Origin: Paenibacillus aestuarii
GTDB lineage: Bacteria > Bacillota > Bacilli > Paenibacillales > NBRC-103111
NCBI RefSeq assembly: GCF_027789125.1
Contig: NZ_JAQFVF010000092.1
Coordinates: 1 to 64,000 of the forward strand
Length of the DNA stretch: 64,000 nucleotides
Direction of reading: 5' to 3'
Both the position numbers and the translations under genes were made by a program. Positions 1 to 8,502 of this stretch are shown here, in pieces (the stretch's first letter is position 1; the number at the start of each line of letters is the position of its first letter). The notes beneath the pieces are model-generated. The model saw only the letters and a list, made by a program, of their open reading frames with translations. It did no database searches and was not told the origin of the DNA.

Positions 1-519
1 GGAAAAGCCGGACTACAGCGCGGATGGGAGTGCCGGCGAGCGCTGTAGTCCGGATAAACACAATTGCCGAGCCCCAAAGGGGACGCCGCTCGCAATTGGG
101 AAAAGCCGGACTACAGCGCAGATGGGAGTGCCGGCGAGCGCTGTAGTCCGGATAAACACAATTGCCGAGCCCCAAAGGGGACGCCGATCGCAAAACCAAG
201 CCTGCAGTCCGGCGAAACCGGACTGCAGCGAGGAAATTGCGCGGCGTGGCTGCTGCAATGGGGAAAAGCCGGACTACAGCGCAGATGGGAGTGCCGGCGA
301 GCGCTGTAGTCCGGATAAACACAATTGCCGAGCCCCAAAGGGGACGCCGCGCGCAAAACCAAGCCTGCAGTCCGGCGAAACCGGACTGCAGCGAGGAAAT
401 TGCGCGGCGTGGCTGCTGCAATGGGGAAAAGCCGGACTACAGCGCGGATGGGAGTGCCGGCGAGCGCTGTAGTCCGGATAAACCCAATTGCCGAGCCCCA
501 AAGGGGACGCCGCGCGCAC
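1..519. repeat. Tandem array of palindromic repeat units
   Basis: Four units share a 13-bp inverted repeat, CCGGACTACAGCG and its complement CGCTGTAGTCCGG. Left/right arms lie at 8-20/41-53, 106-118/139-151, 269-281/302-314 and 432-444/465-477, so the periods are 98, 163 and 163 bp. The two long units also carry a second palindrome, CTGCAGTCCGG facing CCGGACTGCAG, at 202-212/218-228 and 365-375/381-391. Units are joined by a conserved linker with CAATTG and a CCCCAAAGGGG mini-palindrome. The array lies just beyond the sigF terminator and is cut by the window edge. Related copies occur at 61430-61697. Open frames across it are by-products of the repeat. Function is unknown. Confidence 0.9.
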
Positions 520-591
520 AAAAAAAGCCCCCCACCACAACCATCGGATTCGCCAAGCGAATATTCCGATCCGGATGCATGGGGGGGCTTC
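520..591 (-). terminator. Intrinsic terminator of the sigF operon
   Basis: On the minus strand an AAGCCCCCC arm pairs with GGGGGGCTT and is followed by a run of seven T. A second stem, formed around CGGAT/ATCCG, sits in the loop. It lies directly after the sigF stop codon and separates the operon from the repeat array. Confidence 0.9.
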
Positions 592-594
592 TCA

Positions 595-1350
595 TCACTG
601 TGCAATCTGATCTTTGATCGATTGCAAAATCTTCTTCTCCAATCGGGAAACTTGGACCTGGGAGATGCCTAAGCGGCTGGCCACCTCGGATTGGGTCTGA
701 TCCCGAAAATACCGCAAATACACAATCAATCGTTCTCGCTCCGATAATGCGCCAATGGCTTCGTTCAGCGCCAGCTTCTCGAACCATTTGTCGCCGGACT
801 CATCGGAGATTTGGTCCATCAGGGTGATCGGGTCGCCGTCGTTTTCGAATACAGTCTCGTGGATGGATGACAGCGGTTTGTTCGCTTCCTGGGCAAAGAC
901 AACTTCCTCTGCCGTAATCATAAGCTCTTCCGCCACCTCTTTGATCGTTGGCAGGCGGCCTAGACGCTTCGACAGCTCGTCCTTCGTCTTGCGAATTTTA
1001 TTCGCCAATTCCTTCAGCGATCTGCTCACTTTTAACGTGCCGTCGTCGCGTAGGAACCGCTGAATTTCGCCGATAATCATCGGCACGGCATAAGTAGAAA
1101 ATTTGACATCATAAGAGAGATCAAACTTGTCGACAGACTTGAGCAAACCGATACATCCGATCTGGAACAAGTCTTCGGCTTCATATCCCCTATTCAGGAA
1201 ACGCTGTACAACCGACCATACCAGCCGAATGTTGCAGCTGACCAGCGTTTCTCTGGCCAGACCGTCACCGGACTGGCTCAGAGCGATTAAGCGTTTGACT
1301 TCCGCATCATCCAAGTAACTGTGAGAGGCATGCTTCAAATCGACATCCAT
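595..1350 (-). CDS. sigF: RNA polymerase sporulation sigma factor SigF
   Basis: The 251-residue sigma-70 family protein is the first forespore-specific sigma factor. Region 2 includes the DLFQIGCIGLLKSVDKFD stretch (about residues 61-78), followed by the FSTYAVPMIIGEIQRFLRDD segment. Region 4 near the C-terminus carries the helix-turn-helix SEVASRLGISQVQVSRLE. Length matches the Bacillus protein (about 255). The ATG has an AGGGGT site 7 nt upstream, and the gene lies 11 bp after spoIIAB in the dacF-spoIIAA-spoIIAB-sigF order. Family knowledge: it is held inactive by SpoIIAB and released by dephosphorylated SpoIIAA. Confidence 0.97.
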   Translation of the reverse strand: MDVDLKHASHSYLDDAEVKRLIALSQSGDGLARETLVSCNIRLVWSVVQRFLNRGYEAEDLFQIGCIGLLKSVDKFDLSYDVKFSTYAVPMIIGEIQRFLRDDGTLKVSRSLKELANKIRKTKDELSKRLGRLPTIKEVAEELMITAEEVVFAQEANKPLSSIHETVFENDGDPITLMDQISDESGDKWFEKLALNEAIGALSERERLIVYLRYFRDQTQSEVASRLGISQVQVSRLEKKILQSIKDQIAQ

Positions 1351-1361
1351 AGATCAAACCC

Positions 1362-1808
1362 CTAATTGTATAAAGCTTTTTTAGATTCAATTCGCTTCAA
1401 CATTTTTATTTTGGTTCCGATTCCAACGGCCGTCACAACTTCAACTTCATCCATGAAATTTTCCATAATCGTAAAGCCCATACCTGATCGCTCAAGCTCC
1501 GGCTTCGAGGTATAGAGCGGCTGCTTCGCTTGCTCCAAATCCTCGATACCTTGACCATTATCCTCTACGGTGATGTGAATGATATCATCATCAATCTGCG
1601 TAGATATCGTGATCACACCATCTGTGCGATTGTTGTAGCCATGGATGATGGAGTTCGTCACCGCTTCAGACACAACCGTTTTAATGTCCGTGAGCTCGTT
1701 CATCGTCGGATCCAGCTGCGCGACGAAAGCAGCTACGGCCACACGCGCAAAGGCTTCATTCTCGGAACGGCTGGCAAACTGGAGCGTCATAAAATTTTTA
1801 TCACTCAT
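1362..1808 (-). CDS. spoIIAB: Anti-sigma F factor / serine kinase SpoIIAB
   Basis: The 148-residue GHKL ATPase-fold protein binds SigF and phosphorylates SpoIIAA. The N box is seen in [12 protein letters not shown] (about residues 47-58), the G1 box in [11 protein letters not shown] and the G2 box in [10 protein letters not shown]. Its ATG overlaps the spoIIAA stop as ATGA, which implies translational coupling and balanced production of the antagonist pair. Length and order match the canonical spoIIA operon. Confidence 0.97.
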   Translation of the reverse strand: MSDKNFMTLQFASRSENEAFARVAVAAFVAQLDPTMNELTDIKTVVSEAVTNSIIHGYNNRTDGVITISTQIDDDIIHITVEDNGQGIEDLEQAKQPLYTSKPELERSGMGFTIMENFMDEVEVVTAVGIGTKIKMLKRIESKKALYN

Positions 1809-2161
1809 AGCGCAACCTCCAAACTGGAGATCGCAGATCTTTCGTTATCTTGGATCGAAACGATTTTGAATAAACCGGAAAGCTCGAACAAACGATGTAC
1901 GGCAGGCGATACGTCACATACGACCATCTTGCCGCCTTTGCTTGTAATTTGCTTATAGCGACCGAGAATGACGCCTAAACCGGAGCTGTCCATGAAGGAA
2001 AGATCTTTCAAACTTAGAATGAGATGGCGAATGTCCTCTTTGGCAATCGCTTCCTCCATTCTTGCTTTCACAATGTCCGCCGTATGATGGTCCAGTTCAC
2101 CTTTCAACCTCACGATCAGCGCTCTTCGTCCTTGCTCGAATTCAATTTGCAGGCTCACCAT
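1805..2161 (-). CDS. spoIIAA: Anti-sigma F factor antagonist SpoIIAA
   Basis: This 118-residue STAS-domain protein, when unphosphorylated, releases SigF from SpoIIAB. The phosphorylatable serine lies in the D-S-S-G-L-G segment (residues 58-63). The start at 2161 is chosen over an upstream in-frame codon because GGAAGGAG lies just before it and the protein then begins MVSLQIEFE as in the family. It is the second gene of the operon after dacF, and its last bases overlap spoIIAB. A weak SigH-like site sits upstream. Confidence 0.95.
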   Translation of the reverse strand: MVSLQIEFEQGRRALIVRLKGELDHHTADIVKARMEEAIAKEDIRHLILSLKDLSFMDSSGLGVILGRYKQITSKGGKMVVCDVSPAVHRLFELSGLFKIVSIQDNERSAISSLEVAL

Positions 2162-2190
2162 GTTCACTCCTTCCCAGTCATGAATGCTAC

Positions 2191-2231
2191 TTTCTACAGG
2201 GAAGATGGGATTTCCTGCCACCCGACAAAAC
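2191..2231 (-). promoter_or_regulatory. Candidate SigH promoter and 0A-like box before spoIIAA
   Basis: On the minus strand AGGAAAT (2210-2216) is followed about 14-15 nt later by AGAAAG, a partial match to the SigH consensus (AGGAWWT, then GAAT). TTTTGTCGGG (2222-2231) resembles a Spo0A box with two mismatches. In Bacillus spoIIA is driven by SigH and Spo0A, so the position is right, but the -10 match is poor. Confidence 0.35.
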
Positions 2232-2292
2232 TAGAAGAATTGCGCTAAAAGTAGAAGAAAAACGGGATTTTTCGTTACGGTTCTTACCTCAT

Positions 2293-3477
2293 CTATACAT
2301 CCGTACGGAATAAATTCGCAGTCGTGCGTTTAAAAAGTTTCCACCAGGACGCCTTATTCACGGCTATCGGGGATTCCAAAGGATACTCCGCCATCACGGT
2401 ATCGCCATTGTACACGACGATTTTTCCAATCGGCTGACCTAAAGCAATCGGCGCTTTCAAGTTTGGATCGATTTGCAGCTCATGTCGAATGTTTTGCGTG
2501 GCTTCGCCTTTTTTCATCAAAATGCTGTAATTTTGCTTCGCAACGAGCGGAACAGACGATACTTCGCCTTTGTTCACGGTAAAGTTGCCAAGGCTATCGC
2601 CGGATTTGAACAGTGGATAGTTGGAATATTGAGCAAACGCATAATCGAACAGCTTCGTCACTTCAGCGTTGCGCGTTTTCGTATTGGGCTCACCCAGTAC
2701 GACGGCGATGACACGGAAATTGTCCCGCTTCGCAGTCGCAGACAGACAAAATTTCGCTTCACTGGTGTATCCGGTTTTCAGACCGTCGGCACCGCTGTAG
2801 AAGCGCACCAGTTTATTGGTATTCACAAGCCAGAACGGCTTCGGTGAATCTTTACGCAAATAGTCCTGATAAACACCTGTAAATTTCGTAATTCCCTCGT
2901 GTTTGAGCAGCTCGCGCGACATGATGGCGATATCGTTGGCGGTCGTATAATGGTTTGCTACAGGCAACCCGTTGCAGTTGGAAAAATGTGTATTTTTCAT
3001 CCCCAGTTGCTGTGCCCGTTCGTTCATCATTTGAACGAAGTTCTCTTCGGAACCGGCGATCTTTTCCGCCATGGCGACGGAAGCGTCATTGCCGGATGCC
3101 ATCGCAATCCCTTTGATCATCTCTTGAACGCTCATCTCTTCCCCAGGCTCAAGGAAAATTTGCGATCCGCCCATGGATGCCGCATACTCGCTCGTACGCA
3201 CTTTCTCATCCATTTTGATTTTACCTTGATCGACAGCTTCCATGATAAGCAGCATCGTCATAATTTTCGTAATGCTGGCTGGCGGTAGCTTGGTATCTTT
3301 ATTTTTCTCGGAAATGACGGTTCCCGTGTCCGCATCCATAAGTACCGCGGATTGCGCGTTCGGTGTTAAATCGACTGACGCTGGCTGTTTTTCCGCTGCA
3401 AATGCGCCTTGTACCACCAATAGCAGCGCGATCTGCAGACAGATGAAGCTGATAAACCCTTTTTTTAGCATATCCAT
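2293..3477 (-). CDS. dacF: D-alanyl-D-alanine carboxypeptidase DacF
   Basis: The 394-residue secreted low-molecular-weight penicillin-binding protein trims the terminal D-Ala of peptidoglycan peptides, in Bacillus in the forespore and spore cortex. A signal peptide (about residues 5-28, ending AFA) precedes the peptidase S11 domain. Active-site motifs are S68-I-T-K71, SGN near residue 130 and KTG in GLKTGYTSEA. A beta-strand C-terminal domain follows. The start at 3477 has AGGAGGGG just upstream. A GTG at 3501 lies upstream of that site and is less likely. It is the first gene of the spoIIA cluster, as in Bacillus. Confidence 0.94.
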   Translation of the reverse strand: MDMLKKGFISFICLQIALLLVVQGAFAAEKQPASVDLTPNAQSAVLMDADTGTVISEKNKDTKLPPASITKIMTMLLIMEAVDQGKIKMDEKVRTSEYAASMGGSQIFLEPGEEMSVQEMIKGIAMASGNDASVAMAEKIAGSEENFVQMMNERAQQLGMKNTHFSNCNGLPVANHYTTANDIAIMSRELLKHEGITKFTGVYQDYLRKDSPKPFWLVNTNKLVRFYSGADGLKTGYTSEAKFCLSATAKRDNFRVIAVVLGEPNTKTRNAEVTKLFDYAFAQYSNYPLFKSGDSLGNFTVNKGEVSSVPLVAKQNYSILMKKGEATQNIRHELQIDPNLKAPIALGQPIGKIVVYNGDTVMAEYPLESPIAVNKASWWKLFKRTTANLFRTDV

Positions 3478-3610
3478 TCTACCCCTCCTGAGAGTTTTCA
3501 CCAGAAAACTGCCATCGTAAGCGTGATGTGTTAAGCTCTACGCTCGCAGCATGAATTACTGCTACTCAGTGTTGACGGAAAGCCTTCAAAATATTCCAGT
3601 CATGGAAAAA

Positions 3611-3654
3611 TAAAAAGAGCACCTCCCCAGGCATATTTGCAAGGGAAAGTGCTC
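3611..3654 (-). terminator. Orphan terminator-like hairpin
   Basis: On the minus strand GAGCAC-TTTCCC pairs with GGGGA-GGTGCTC around a roughly 14-nt loop and is followed by TTTTTATTTTT. It looks like a Rho-independent terminator, yet another terminator already closes the only upstream gene. It may end a short unannotated transcript. Confidence 0.55.
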
Positions 3655-3746
3655 GTTCCAGCGTCGTACCCATCAATTCGCCTGCCGTGACGGTATCGCC
3701 GATTTTTTATTCGTGTCAGACCAGCGGCGTGATTCGCCGATCAAAA

Positions 3747-3776
3747 ATCAAAAAAGGGAGCTTCTTGGCTCCCTTT
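3747..3776 (-). terminator. Terminator of the cupredoxin gene
   Basis: Minus-strand stem AAAGGGAGC / GCTCCCTTT with a 6-nt loop, followed by TTTTTT. It lies 20 bp beyond the stop of the cupredoxin gene. Confidence 0.9.
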
Positions 3777-3796
3777 ACAGTTTACTGATTCATATC

Positions 3797-4180
3797 TTAT
3801 TGTACGACCAATTTCGCTTTCATCTTAGCATGGCCTTCACCACAAGGAAGTACGCATTCAAGATCGTAAGTTCCCGGTTTGTCAAAGGTTACTTGTTTGG
3901 ATGGGTTCTCTTTGTCCAATTTGATATCCAGACCTTTGATTTCTACGGCGTGTACGCCTTCTTTCAAAGATAAGGAAACTTTCGTCGGCTCTCCGGCTTT
4001 TACTGTGTAGTTCGTATTGTCGAACTGCCAGTTGGACGCGACGATTTTCAATTGTTGGCCTTTATTAGCAGCAGCTTCTGCTTCTCTAGCCTGTTGGCGA
4101 CCGGAAATATCTTGAAAGAGGACTCCCAACCCTAATGCGCCCGCAAGTATAAATAACACAAAGAAAATCCACTTTTGCAT
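3797..4180 (-). CDS. Membrane-anchored CuA-like cupredoxin (COX2 fold)
   Basis: The 127-residue protein has an N-terminal membrane anchor or uncleaved signal (residues 4-22) and an extracytoplasmic cupredoxin domain. The C-terminal motif CVLPCGEGHAKM matches the CuA-binding loop of cytochrome oxidase subunit II. Putative ligands H77, C109, C113, H117 and M120 are all present. It probably binds copper and could act in electron transfer or copper delivery to an oxidase, but no oxidase gene is nearby, so the role is open. It is a single gene with its own terminator, in a spot between dacF and punA where Bacillus has no gene. Confidence 0.8.
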   Translation of the reverse strand: MQKWIFFVLFILAGALGLGVLFQDISGRQQAREAEAAANKGQQLKIVASNWQFDNTNYTVKAGEPTKVSLSLKEGVHAVEIKGLDIKLDKENPSKQVTFDKPGTYDLECVLPCGEGHAKMKAKLVVQ

Positions 4181-4357
4181 GCATATCCCCCTCGAAATGT
4201 GTTCACTTCATCTATTTTACCTAACAAGTCCAAACAATCCCATATATGATTGATGGCAAATCATTGAATATTCTGTGACAAAAGCGTGAACGAGCTTCGC
4301 ACAAAAATATCCTCCGTTCGGAGGATATAACTATACTATTGCCCAATCTGCGGCAAT

Positions 4358-4807
4358 TTACACGCCTTGGCTGCCGCTCAGTCTGTCGCGGATTTGAAAC
4401 CCTCCGGAGACCCCAGCCAGCACTTCTCTTGGAATAGGAGCAGGATTCTTCTGCTCTTTCTCTTTCAACTGAACAATATCTTGTTGAATGCGGATCGAAC
4501 AATCGGTGCAAAGCTTATGTATACGAATCGGTGCTTTACAACTGGAGCACAAATAATGCAGATTCGGGTAATCGGCAACCAGTAGTTTGCTCTCTCTCAT
4601 CCAAGACATCAACTGCTCCGCGCCAACACCTGTCGCTTCTGCAACCTGCTCATTCGTAGAGCGGTAGTTTTTGCGCATAAAGTCCAGCACACGATTCAGC
4701 TTGTGATCCATCTCGCGGCTGCAATCATTGCACTGATTCCGAACATTTTTTTGAAAAACTTTGCCGCAGCGCGGGCAATTGTCAACGTTCAATTGAAGGA
4801 GGCTCAT
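4358..4807 (-). CDS. YvyF-like zinc-ribbon protein (TIGR03826-type)
   Basis: The 149-residue protein has an N-terminal zinc ribbon (CPRCGK ... CNDCS), a central MerR-like helical segment (ATGVGAEQLMSWMRES) and a second zinc ribbon (CSSCKAP ... LCTDCS). This architecture matches YvyF, which in Bacillus lies in the flagellar flgM-flgK cluster. Here it sits alone, between punA and the cupredoxin gene, with no flagellar gene in the window. The C-terminal basic tail is divergent. Role is inferred only from family resemblance: a possible regulator. Confidence 0.75.
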   Translation of the reverse strand: MSLLQLNVDNCPRCGKVFQKNVRNQCNDCSREMDHKLNRVLDFMRKNYRSTNEQVAEATGVGAEQLMSWMRESKLLVADYPNLHYLCSSCKAPIRIHKLCTDCSIRIQQDIVQLKEKEQKNPAPIPREVLAGVSGGFQIRDRLSGSQGV

Positions 4808-4911
4808 GCTGCCATCACGTCCTTGTACCGGAGTTATAGTTCCATTTAACTATATTGTAGCATGATAACTTTTCCATTAATAGGTCTTTAGACGCTAAAA
4901 TTTTGATAAAG

Positions 4912-4954
4912 AAAAAACTGCCCCCTCCCGATTACCCAATCGGCAGGAAGCAGT
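4912..4954 (-). terminator. Terminator of deoB-punA
   Basis: Minus-strand stem beginning ACTGC and closing GCAGT, with an inner CCGATTGGGTAATCGG hairpin, followed by TTTTTTC. It lies about 27 bp after the punA stop. Confidence 0.88.
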
Positions 4955-4981
4955 CTCATTCGCTCTATGTACAGGCTTCTT

Positions 4982-5809
4982 TTACAGCGCGGCAATAATG
5001 CCTAAAACGAGCTTAAGGAACTTCGGCTTCACTTGTTCTGTTGTTTCCATCACTTCATCATGTGACAGCGGCTGATCCAAAATACCGGCTGCCATATTGG
5101 AAATACAGGAGAAGCCAAGCACTTCGATGCCGGCATGACGGGCCACGATCACCTCTGGCACCGTGGACATGCCGACAGAATCGCCGCCAAGCGTGCGGAG
5201 CATGCGAATTTCCGCAGGCGTTTCATAGTTAGGACCGAGCAGTCCTACATAGACACCCTCCTGCAGTTGAAAATCTTGCGAAGCCGCCACTTCATGAGCC
5301 AGCTTGCGCAAACGCTTGCTGTACGCTTCCGACATATCCGGGAAGCGTACGCCGAGCGCGCTGTCGTTCGGTCCGATCAGCGGGTTGCGGAAGGTCAGAT
5401 TCAAGTGGTCGCTGATGACCATCAGGTCGCCAACCTTGAACGAAGTGTTGATCCCGCCGGCTGCGTTCGTGACGATCAGCGTTTGCACGCCAAGCTCCTT
5501 CATCACACGCACGGGGAAGGATACCGTCTCTGCGCCGTATCCTTCATACGCATGGAAGCGCCCTTTCATGACCAGCACTTGCTTGCCTTGAATCGTGCCG
5601 ACCACAAGCTCACCGGCATGTCCTTCTACAGTGGACACTGGGAAATGTGGAATGTGGGCATAATCCACAACCACCGGATTCTCAATGAGATCGGCAAGCA
5701 CGCCTAGACCGGAGCCTAGAATCAGCCCGATTTGCGGCTGGGTTCCTGTCTCTTTGCGAATATAAGCGGCGGCCTCTTGAATCTTTTGAATCATCGATGT
5801 TTCGGACAT
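4982..5809 (-). CDS. punA: Purine nucleoside phosphorylase
   Basis: The 275-residue trimeric-type purine nucleoside phosphorylase cleaves inosine and guanosine with phosphate to base and ribose-1-phosphate. Visible signatures are the phosphate-binding GLILGSGLG (about 27-35), HFPVSTVEGHAG, GRFHAYEGY and VTNAAGGIN. The ATG is preceded by GGAGGAAATGATAG. It follows deoB, whose product isomerises the ribose-1-phosphate made here, so the two genes form a nucleoside salvage pair as in Bacillus (drm-pupG). Confidence 0.95.
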   Translation of the reverse strand: MSETSMIQKIQEAAAYIRKETGTQPQIGLILGSGLGVLADLIENPVVVDYAHIPHFPVSTVEGHAGELVVGTIQGKQVLVMKGRFHAYEGYGAETVSFPVRVMKELGVQTLIVTNAAGGINTSFKVGDLMVISDHLNLTFRNPLIGPNDSALGVRFPDMSEAYSKRLRKLAHEVAASQDFQLQEGVYVGLLGPNYETPAEIRMLRTLGGDSVGMSTVPEVIVARHAGIEVLGFSCISNMAAGILDQPLSHDEVMETTEQVKPKFLKLVLGIIAAL

Positions 5810-5910
5810 CTATCATTTCCTCCTTCGCGTTCTGCACGTGCAAAACGGATTAAAATATTACGTTTGACTGACAATCATTGCCTCAATTCTGCAAAAGCTC
5901 TCCTGCTTCC

Positions 5911-7086
5911 TTACTTCAGCAGATGCAGGAAGCTCTCGCCGTTCCCTGTCGAAGCAACACCGAAATTCTCGGCAATTGTAGCGCCCAAATCTGCGAACGT
6001 CTTGCGGATGCCGATGGAGGCTGGCGCCTGCAAGCTTGGGCTGTAGAGCAGAATTGGCACGTATTCGCGCGTATGATCCGTGCCCGCATGAATCGGGTCG
6101 TTCCCGTGGTCAGCGGTCAGAATCAGCAAATCATTCGGTCCGATTCCTGCCTTCAGCTGCGGCACATGCGCGTCGAATTCCTCCAATGCGCGGCCGTAGC
6201 CTTCAGGATCGCGGCGATGGCCGTACAAGGAATCGAAATCGACCAGATTCGTGAACGCCAAACCTTTGAAGGAAGAACCCAACGTTTCAATCGTCTTCTG
6301 AATGCCGTCCAGGTTGCTCTTGGTCGAAGTCGCTTTGGTCACGCCTTCACCATCAAAAATATCATTGATCTTACCGATGGCGATCACATCAAGCCCGGCG
6401 TCCTTCAGGTGATTCATCACTGTAGGTGAAGGCGGCTTCACCGCATAATCATGGCGGTTGGACGTCCGCTTGAACGCGCCTGGCTCGCCCACGTAAGGTC
6501 TGGCGATTACGCGACCTACCGCGTATTCATCGGAAAGCGTCAGCTTTCTGGCGATTTCACAAGCGCGGTACAGCTCTTCCAGCGGAATGATCTCTTCATG
6601 CGCAGCTAATTGAAACACGCTGTCAGCGGACGTATAGACGATCCAGGCGCCGGTTTTCATTTGCTCTTCGCCCAGCTCATCCAAAATTTCCGTGCCTGAC
6701 GCCGGTTTATTGCCAATAACTTTGCGTCCTGTCGCTTGTTCAAATTGACTTATGAGCTCCTCAGGGAAGCCCCCTGGGTACACATTGAATGGGATGGACA
6801 CGTTGAGTCCCATCAACTCCCAATGTCCTGTCATCGTATCTTTGCCGACAGATACTTCGGCCATTTTGCCAAAATAAGCTTCCGGCGCTTCTGCAGCCGG
6901 GATGCCTTTCAGTTCAGCAATACTGCCTAAGCCTAAACGCTGCATATGTGGCAGCGCAAAACCGCTTACTTTTTCCGCGATGTGACCAAGTGTATGAGAT
7001 CCAGTGTCACCGAATCGCTCCGCATCCGGCAGTTCGCCGATACCTACGCTATCCAGTACGATTACACAAATTCGTTCGAAACGCAC
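5911..7086 (-). CDS. deoB: Phosphopentomutase
   Basis: The 391-residue alkaline phosphatase-superfamily enzyme interconverts (deoxy)ribose-1- and -5-phosphate. The N-terminal [15 protein letters not shown] holds metal ligands, and [18 protein letters not shown] near the C-terminus is the conserved metal-binding block. The start is a GTG at 7086 with GGAGGGA upstream. A longer in-frame extension has no ribosome site. The xerD terminator lies just upstream, so deoB-punA likely has its own promoter. Confidence 0.95.
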   Translation of the reverse strand: MRFERICVIVLDSVGIGELPDAERFGDTGSHTLGHIAEKVSGFALPHMQRLGLGSIAELKGIPAAEAPEAYFGKMAEVSVGKDTMTGHWELMGLNVSIPFNVYPGGFPEELISQFEQATGRKVIGNKPASGTEILDELGEEQMKTGAWIVYTSADSVFQLAAHEEIIPLEELYRACEIARKLTLSDEYAVGRVIARPYVGEPGAFKRTSNRHDYAVKPPSPTVMNHLKDAGLDVIAIGKINDIFDGEGVTKATSTKSNLDGIQKTIETLGSSFKGLAFTNLVDFDSLYGHRRDPEGYGRALEEFDAHVPQLKAGIGPNDLLILTADHGNDPIHAGTDHTREYVPILLYSPSLQAPASIGIRKTFADLGATIAENFGVASTGNGESFLHLLK

Positions 7087-7168
7087 AATTAGTCCCTCCA
7101 AAAATAAGGCTAGTTTAACCACCCGTTATTATCTCATTTCCACTGCTGGAATGCAAAAATAGGGCGGC

Positions 7169-7192
7169 AAAAAAGCCTGATCGCTCAGGCTT
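7169..7192 (-). terminator. Terminator of xerD
   Basis: Minus-strand stem AAGCCTGA / TCAGGCTT with a 4-nt loop, followed by TTTT. It sits between the xerD stop and the deoB start and separates the two transcription units. Confidence 0.9.
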
Positions 7193-7200
7193 CTCTCCTT

Positions 7201-8097
7201 TTACATATGCGCCCGTGGATGCGAGCTGTTGTATACTTCCTTCATTTTGTGCTTCGTCGACTGGACATAGACGAGTGTCGCTGAGATATCGGCGTGTCCG
7301 AGCATTTCCTGAACGGAGCGGAGATCGGCGCCGTTCTCGAGCAGATGGGCAGCGAAGGAATGCCGCAGCGTATGCGGCGTAATGTCTTGCTCCAGGCTCG
7401 TTTCTTCCGCGTAACGCTTCAGGATTTTCCAGAAGCCTTGCCGGGTCATCCGAGTGCCCAAATGGCCGACGAACAGCGCTTCCTCTTCAGGCGACTTCTT
7501 GAGCAGTTTGGTCCTGTGTTCGTTCATATAGATAGCCAGACATCTTGCGCTAATCTTGCTGATCGGAATCAGCCGTTCCTTATCCGCCTTGCCTGTACAA
7601 CGGATATAGCCCAGATCCAGATGGACGTCCTGAACATTCAGCGCAACCAGCTCGGATACCCGGATGCCGGTGGCATAGATCAACTCCAACATTGCCTTGT
7701 CTCTGGCGCCTGGCGAAGAATCGGTCTGCGGGGCTTCCAGCAGCTTCCCCGTCTCGGAGACGGAAAGCACCTTCGGCGATTTCTTCTCCAGTTTCGGAGG
7801 ATCGACCAGCAGCGTCGGGTCTGTCTCCATCTTGCGCTCGCGAATCAAAAATTGCATCATCGCCCGGATCGATACCAAACAGCGCGAGACCGTCGCCGAA
7901 GCCCTTCCAAGCTGCTTGAGGCTGGACAGGTAGCCTGCGACATGGGTTTTACCGACGTCCTTCCACGCTGTGATTCCGTGCTGTTCCAAATAAATCATAA
8001 ACTGCTGGATATCCCGGTTATACGATTCCAGCGTATTCTTCGATCGGCCGCGCTCCACGGCAAGAAAACGTATGAAGGCTTGCAGGTCTGTATTCAT
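7201..8097 (-). CDS. xerD: Site-specific tyrosine recombinase XerD
   Basis: The 298-residue tyrosine recombinase resolves chromosome dimers at dif together with XerC. The N-terminal SAM-like core-binding domain covers about residues 1-90. The catalytic domain shows Arg in ATGIRVSEL, the H-x-x-R box HTLRHSFAAHLL, His in LGHADIS and the nucleophile Tyr in LVYVQS. The start at 8097 gives MNTDLQAFIRFL and family length, with GAAGGAG upstream. A longer extension to 8154 is unlikely. It lies downstream of the DUF4227 gene as in Bacillus. Confidence 0.94.
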   Translation of the reverse strand: MNTDLQAFIRFLAVERGRSKNTLESYNRDIQQFMIYLEQHGITAWKDVGKTHVAGYLSSLKQLGRASATVSRCLVSIRAMMQFLIRERKMETDPTLLVDPPKLEKKSPKVLSVSETGKLLEAPQTDSSPGARDKAMLELIYATGIRVSELVALNVQDVHLDLGYIRCTGKADKERLIPISKISARCLAIYMNEHRTKLLKKSPEEEALFVGHLGTRMTRQGFWKILKRYAEETSLEQDITPHTLRHSFAAHLLENGADLRSVQEMLGHADISATLVYVQSTKHKMKEVYNSSHPRAHM

Positions 8098-8203
8098 TAG
8101 GGGAAAAAGCTCCTTCGTAAAAATTGCCGTGACGTTTTCCAGTACCCTTTCCACGCTCGTGCCAGGAACTCCTCTTTTTTACGCTTTATTCATGGTATTC
8201 CCT

Positions 8204-8446
8204 TTATTCTCCGTACCAGTAAAATAGCCGCAACCGATCCCCCATCGATGTGCCGGAGTCGGATAAAGTCGGGTGCGAATGCTGCCCGAATACTTTCACC
8301 GACTTGCCCGTCGGCGTCTTGTATTTATTCATCGGCTGGATCCAGCCTGCCAGGAAGACCATCACTTGATACAGCACGATTGTCAGTGTCATAAACATGA
8401 AGATAAACCGCAGGCGGCTTATCCATTTACGCGTGGAGAACACCAT
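8204..8446 (-). CDS. DUF4227 family membrane protein (YqzK-like)
   Basis: The 80-residue protein has one strong transmembrane segment (about residues 12-33) and a soluble C-terminal half. Sequence and place, directly before xerD in the fur-xerD neighbourhood, match Bacillus YqzK of the DUF4227 family. No function is known. An alanine dehydrogenase gene separates it from fur here, unlike in Bacillus. Confidence 0.85.
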   Translation of the reverse strand: MVFSTRKWISRLRFIFMFMTLTIVLYQVMVFLAGWIQPMNKYKTPTGKSVKVFGQHSHPTLSDSGTSMGDRLRLFYWYGE

Positions 8447-8502
8447 AGCCAGTCCCCTCTTCCTAGGTTCTTTAAGGACAGGATATGTGTCAAAACCGGC
8501 GT

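Larger units (their letters stand above)
3478..3796. other. Gene-free interval upstream of dacF
   Basis: About 320 bp hold no convincing gene. They contain the cupredoxin gene terminator and a second leftward terminator-like hairpin (3617-3654) that has no obvious gene upstream. A 35-codon leftward frame (starting MGTTLERALS) runs through that hairpin, has no good ribosome site and was not accepted. The dacF promoter must lie here, but I could not identify a clean SigF or SigG consensus. Confidence 0.5.

Noticed and set aside
1-519. CRISPR-like array
   Set aside because: Unit spacing is irregular (98, 163, 163 bp), the intervening sequence is itself repeated rather than unique, and no cas gene is present.
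13-617. Several open frames of 81-164 codons across the first 600 bases, on both strands
   Set aside because: They follow the tandem palindromic repeat, run through the terminator, share repeated peptide blocks and have no ribosome sites.
3478-3600. SigF/SigG promoter of dacF
   Set aside because: Expected from Bacillus, but no pair matching GYATA and GGnnAnAnTR at proper spacing could be read with confidence.
3567-3700. Leftward 35-codon frame upstream of dacF
   Set aside because: No good ribosome site, and it passes through a terminator-like hairpin. No family is recognised.
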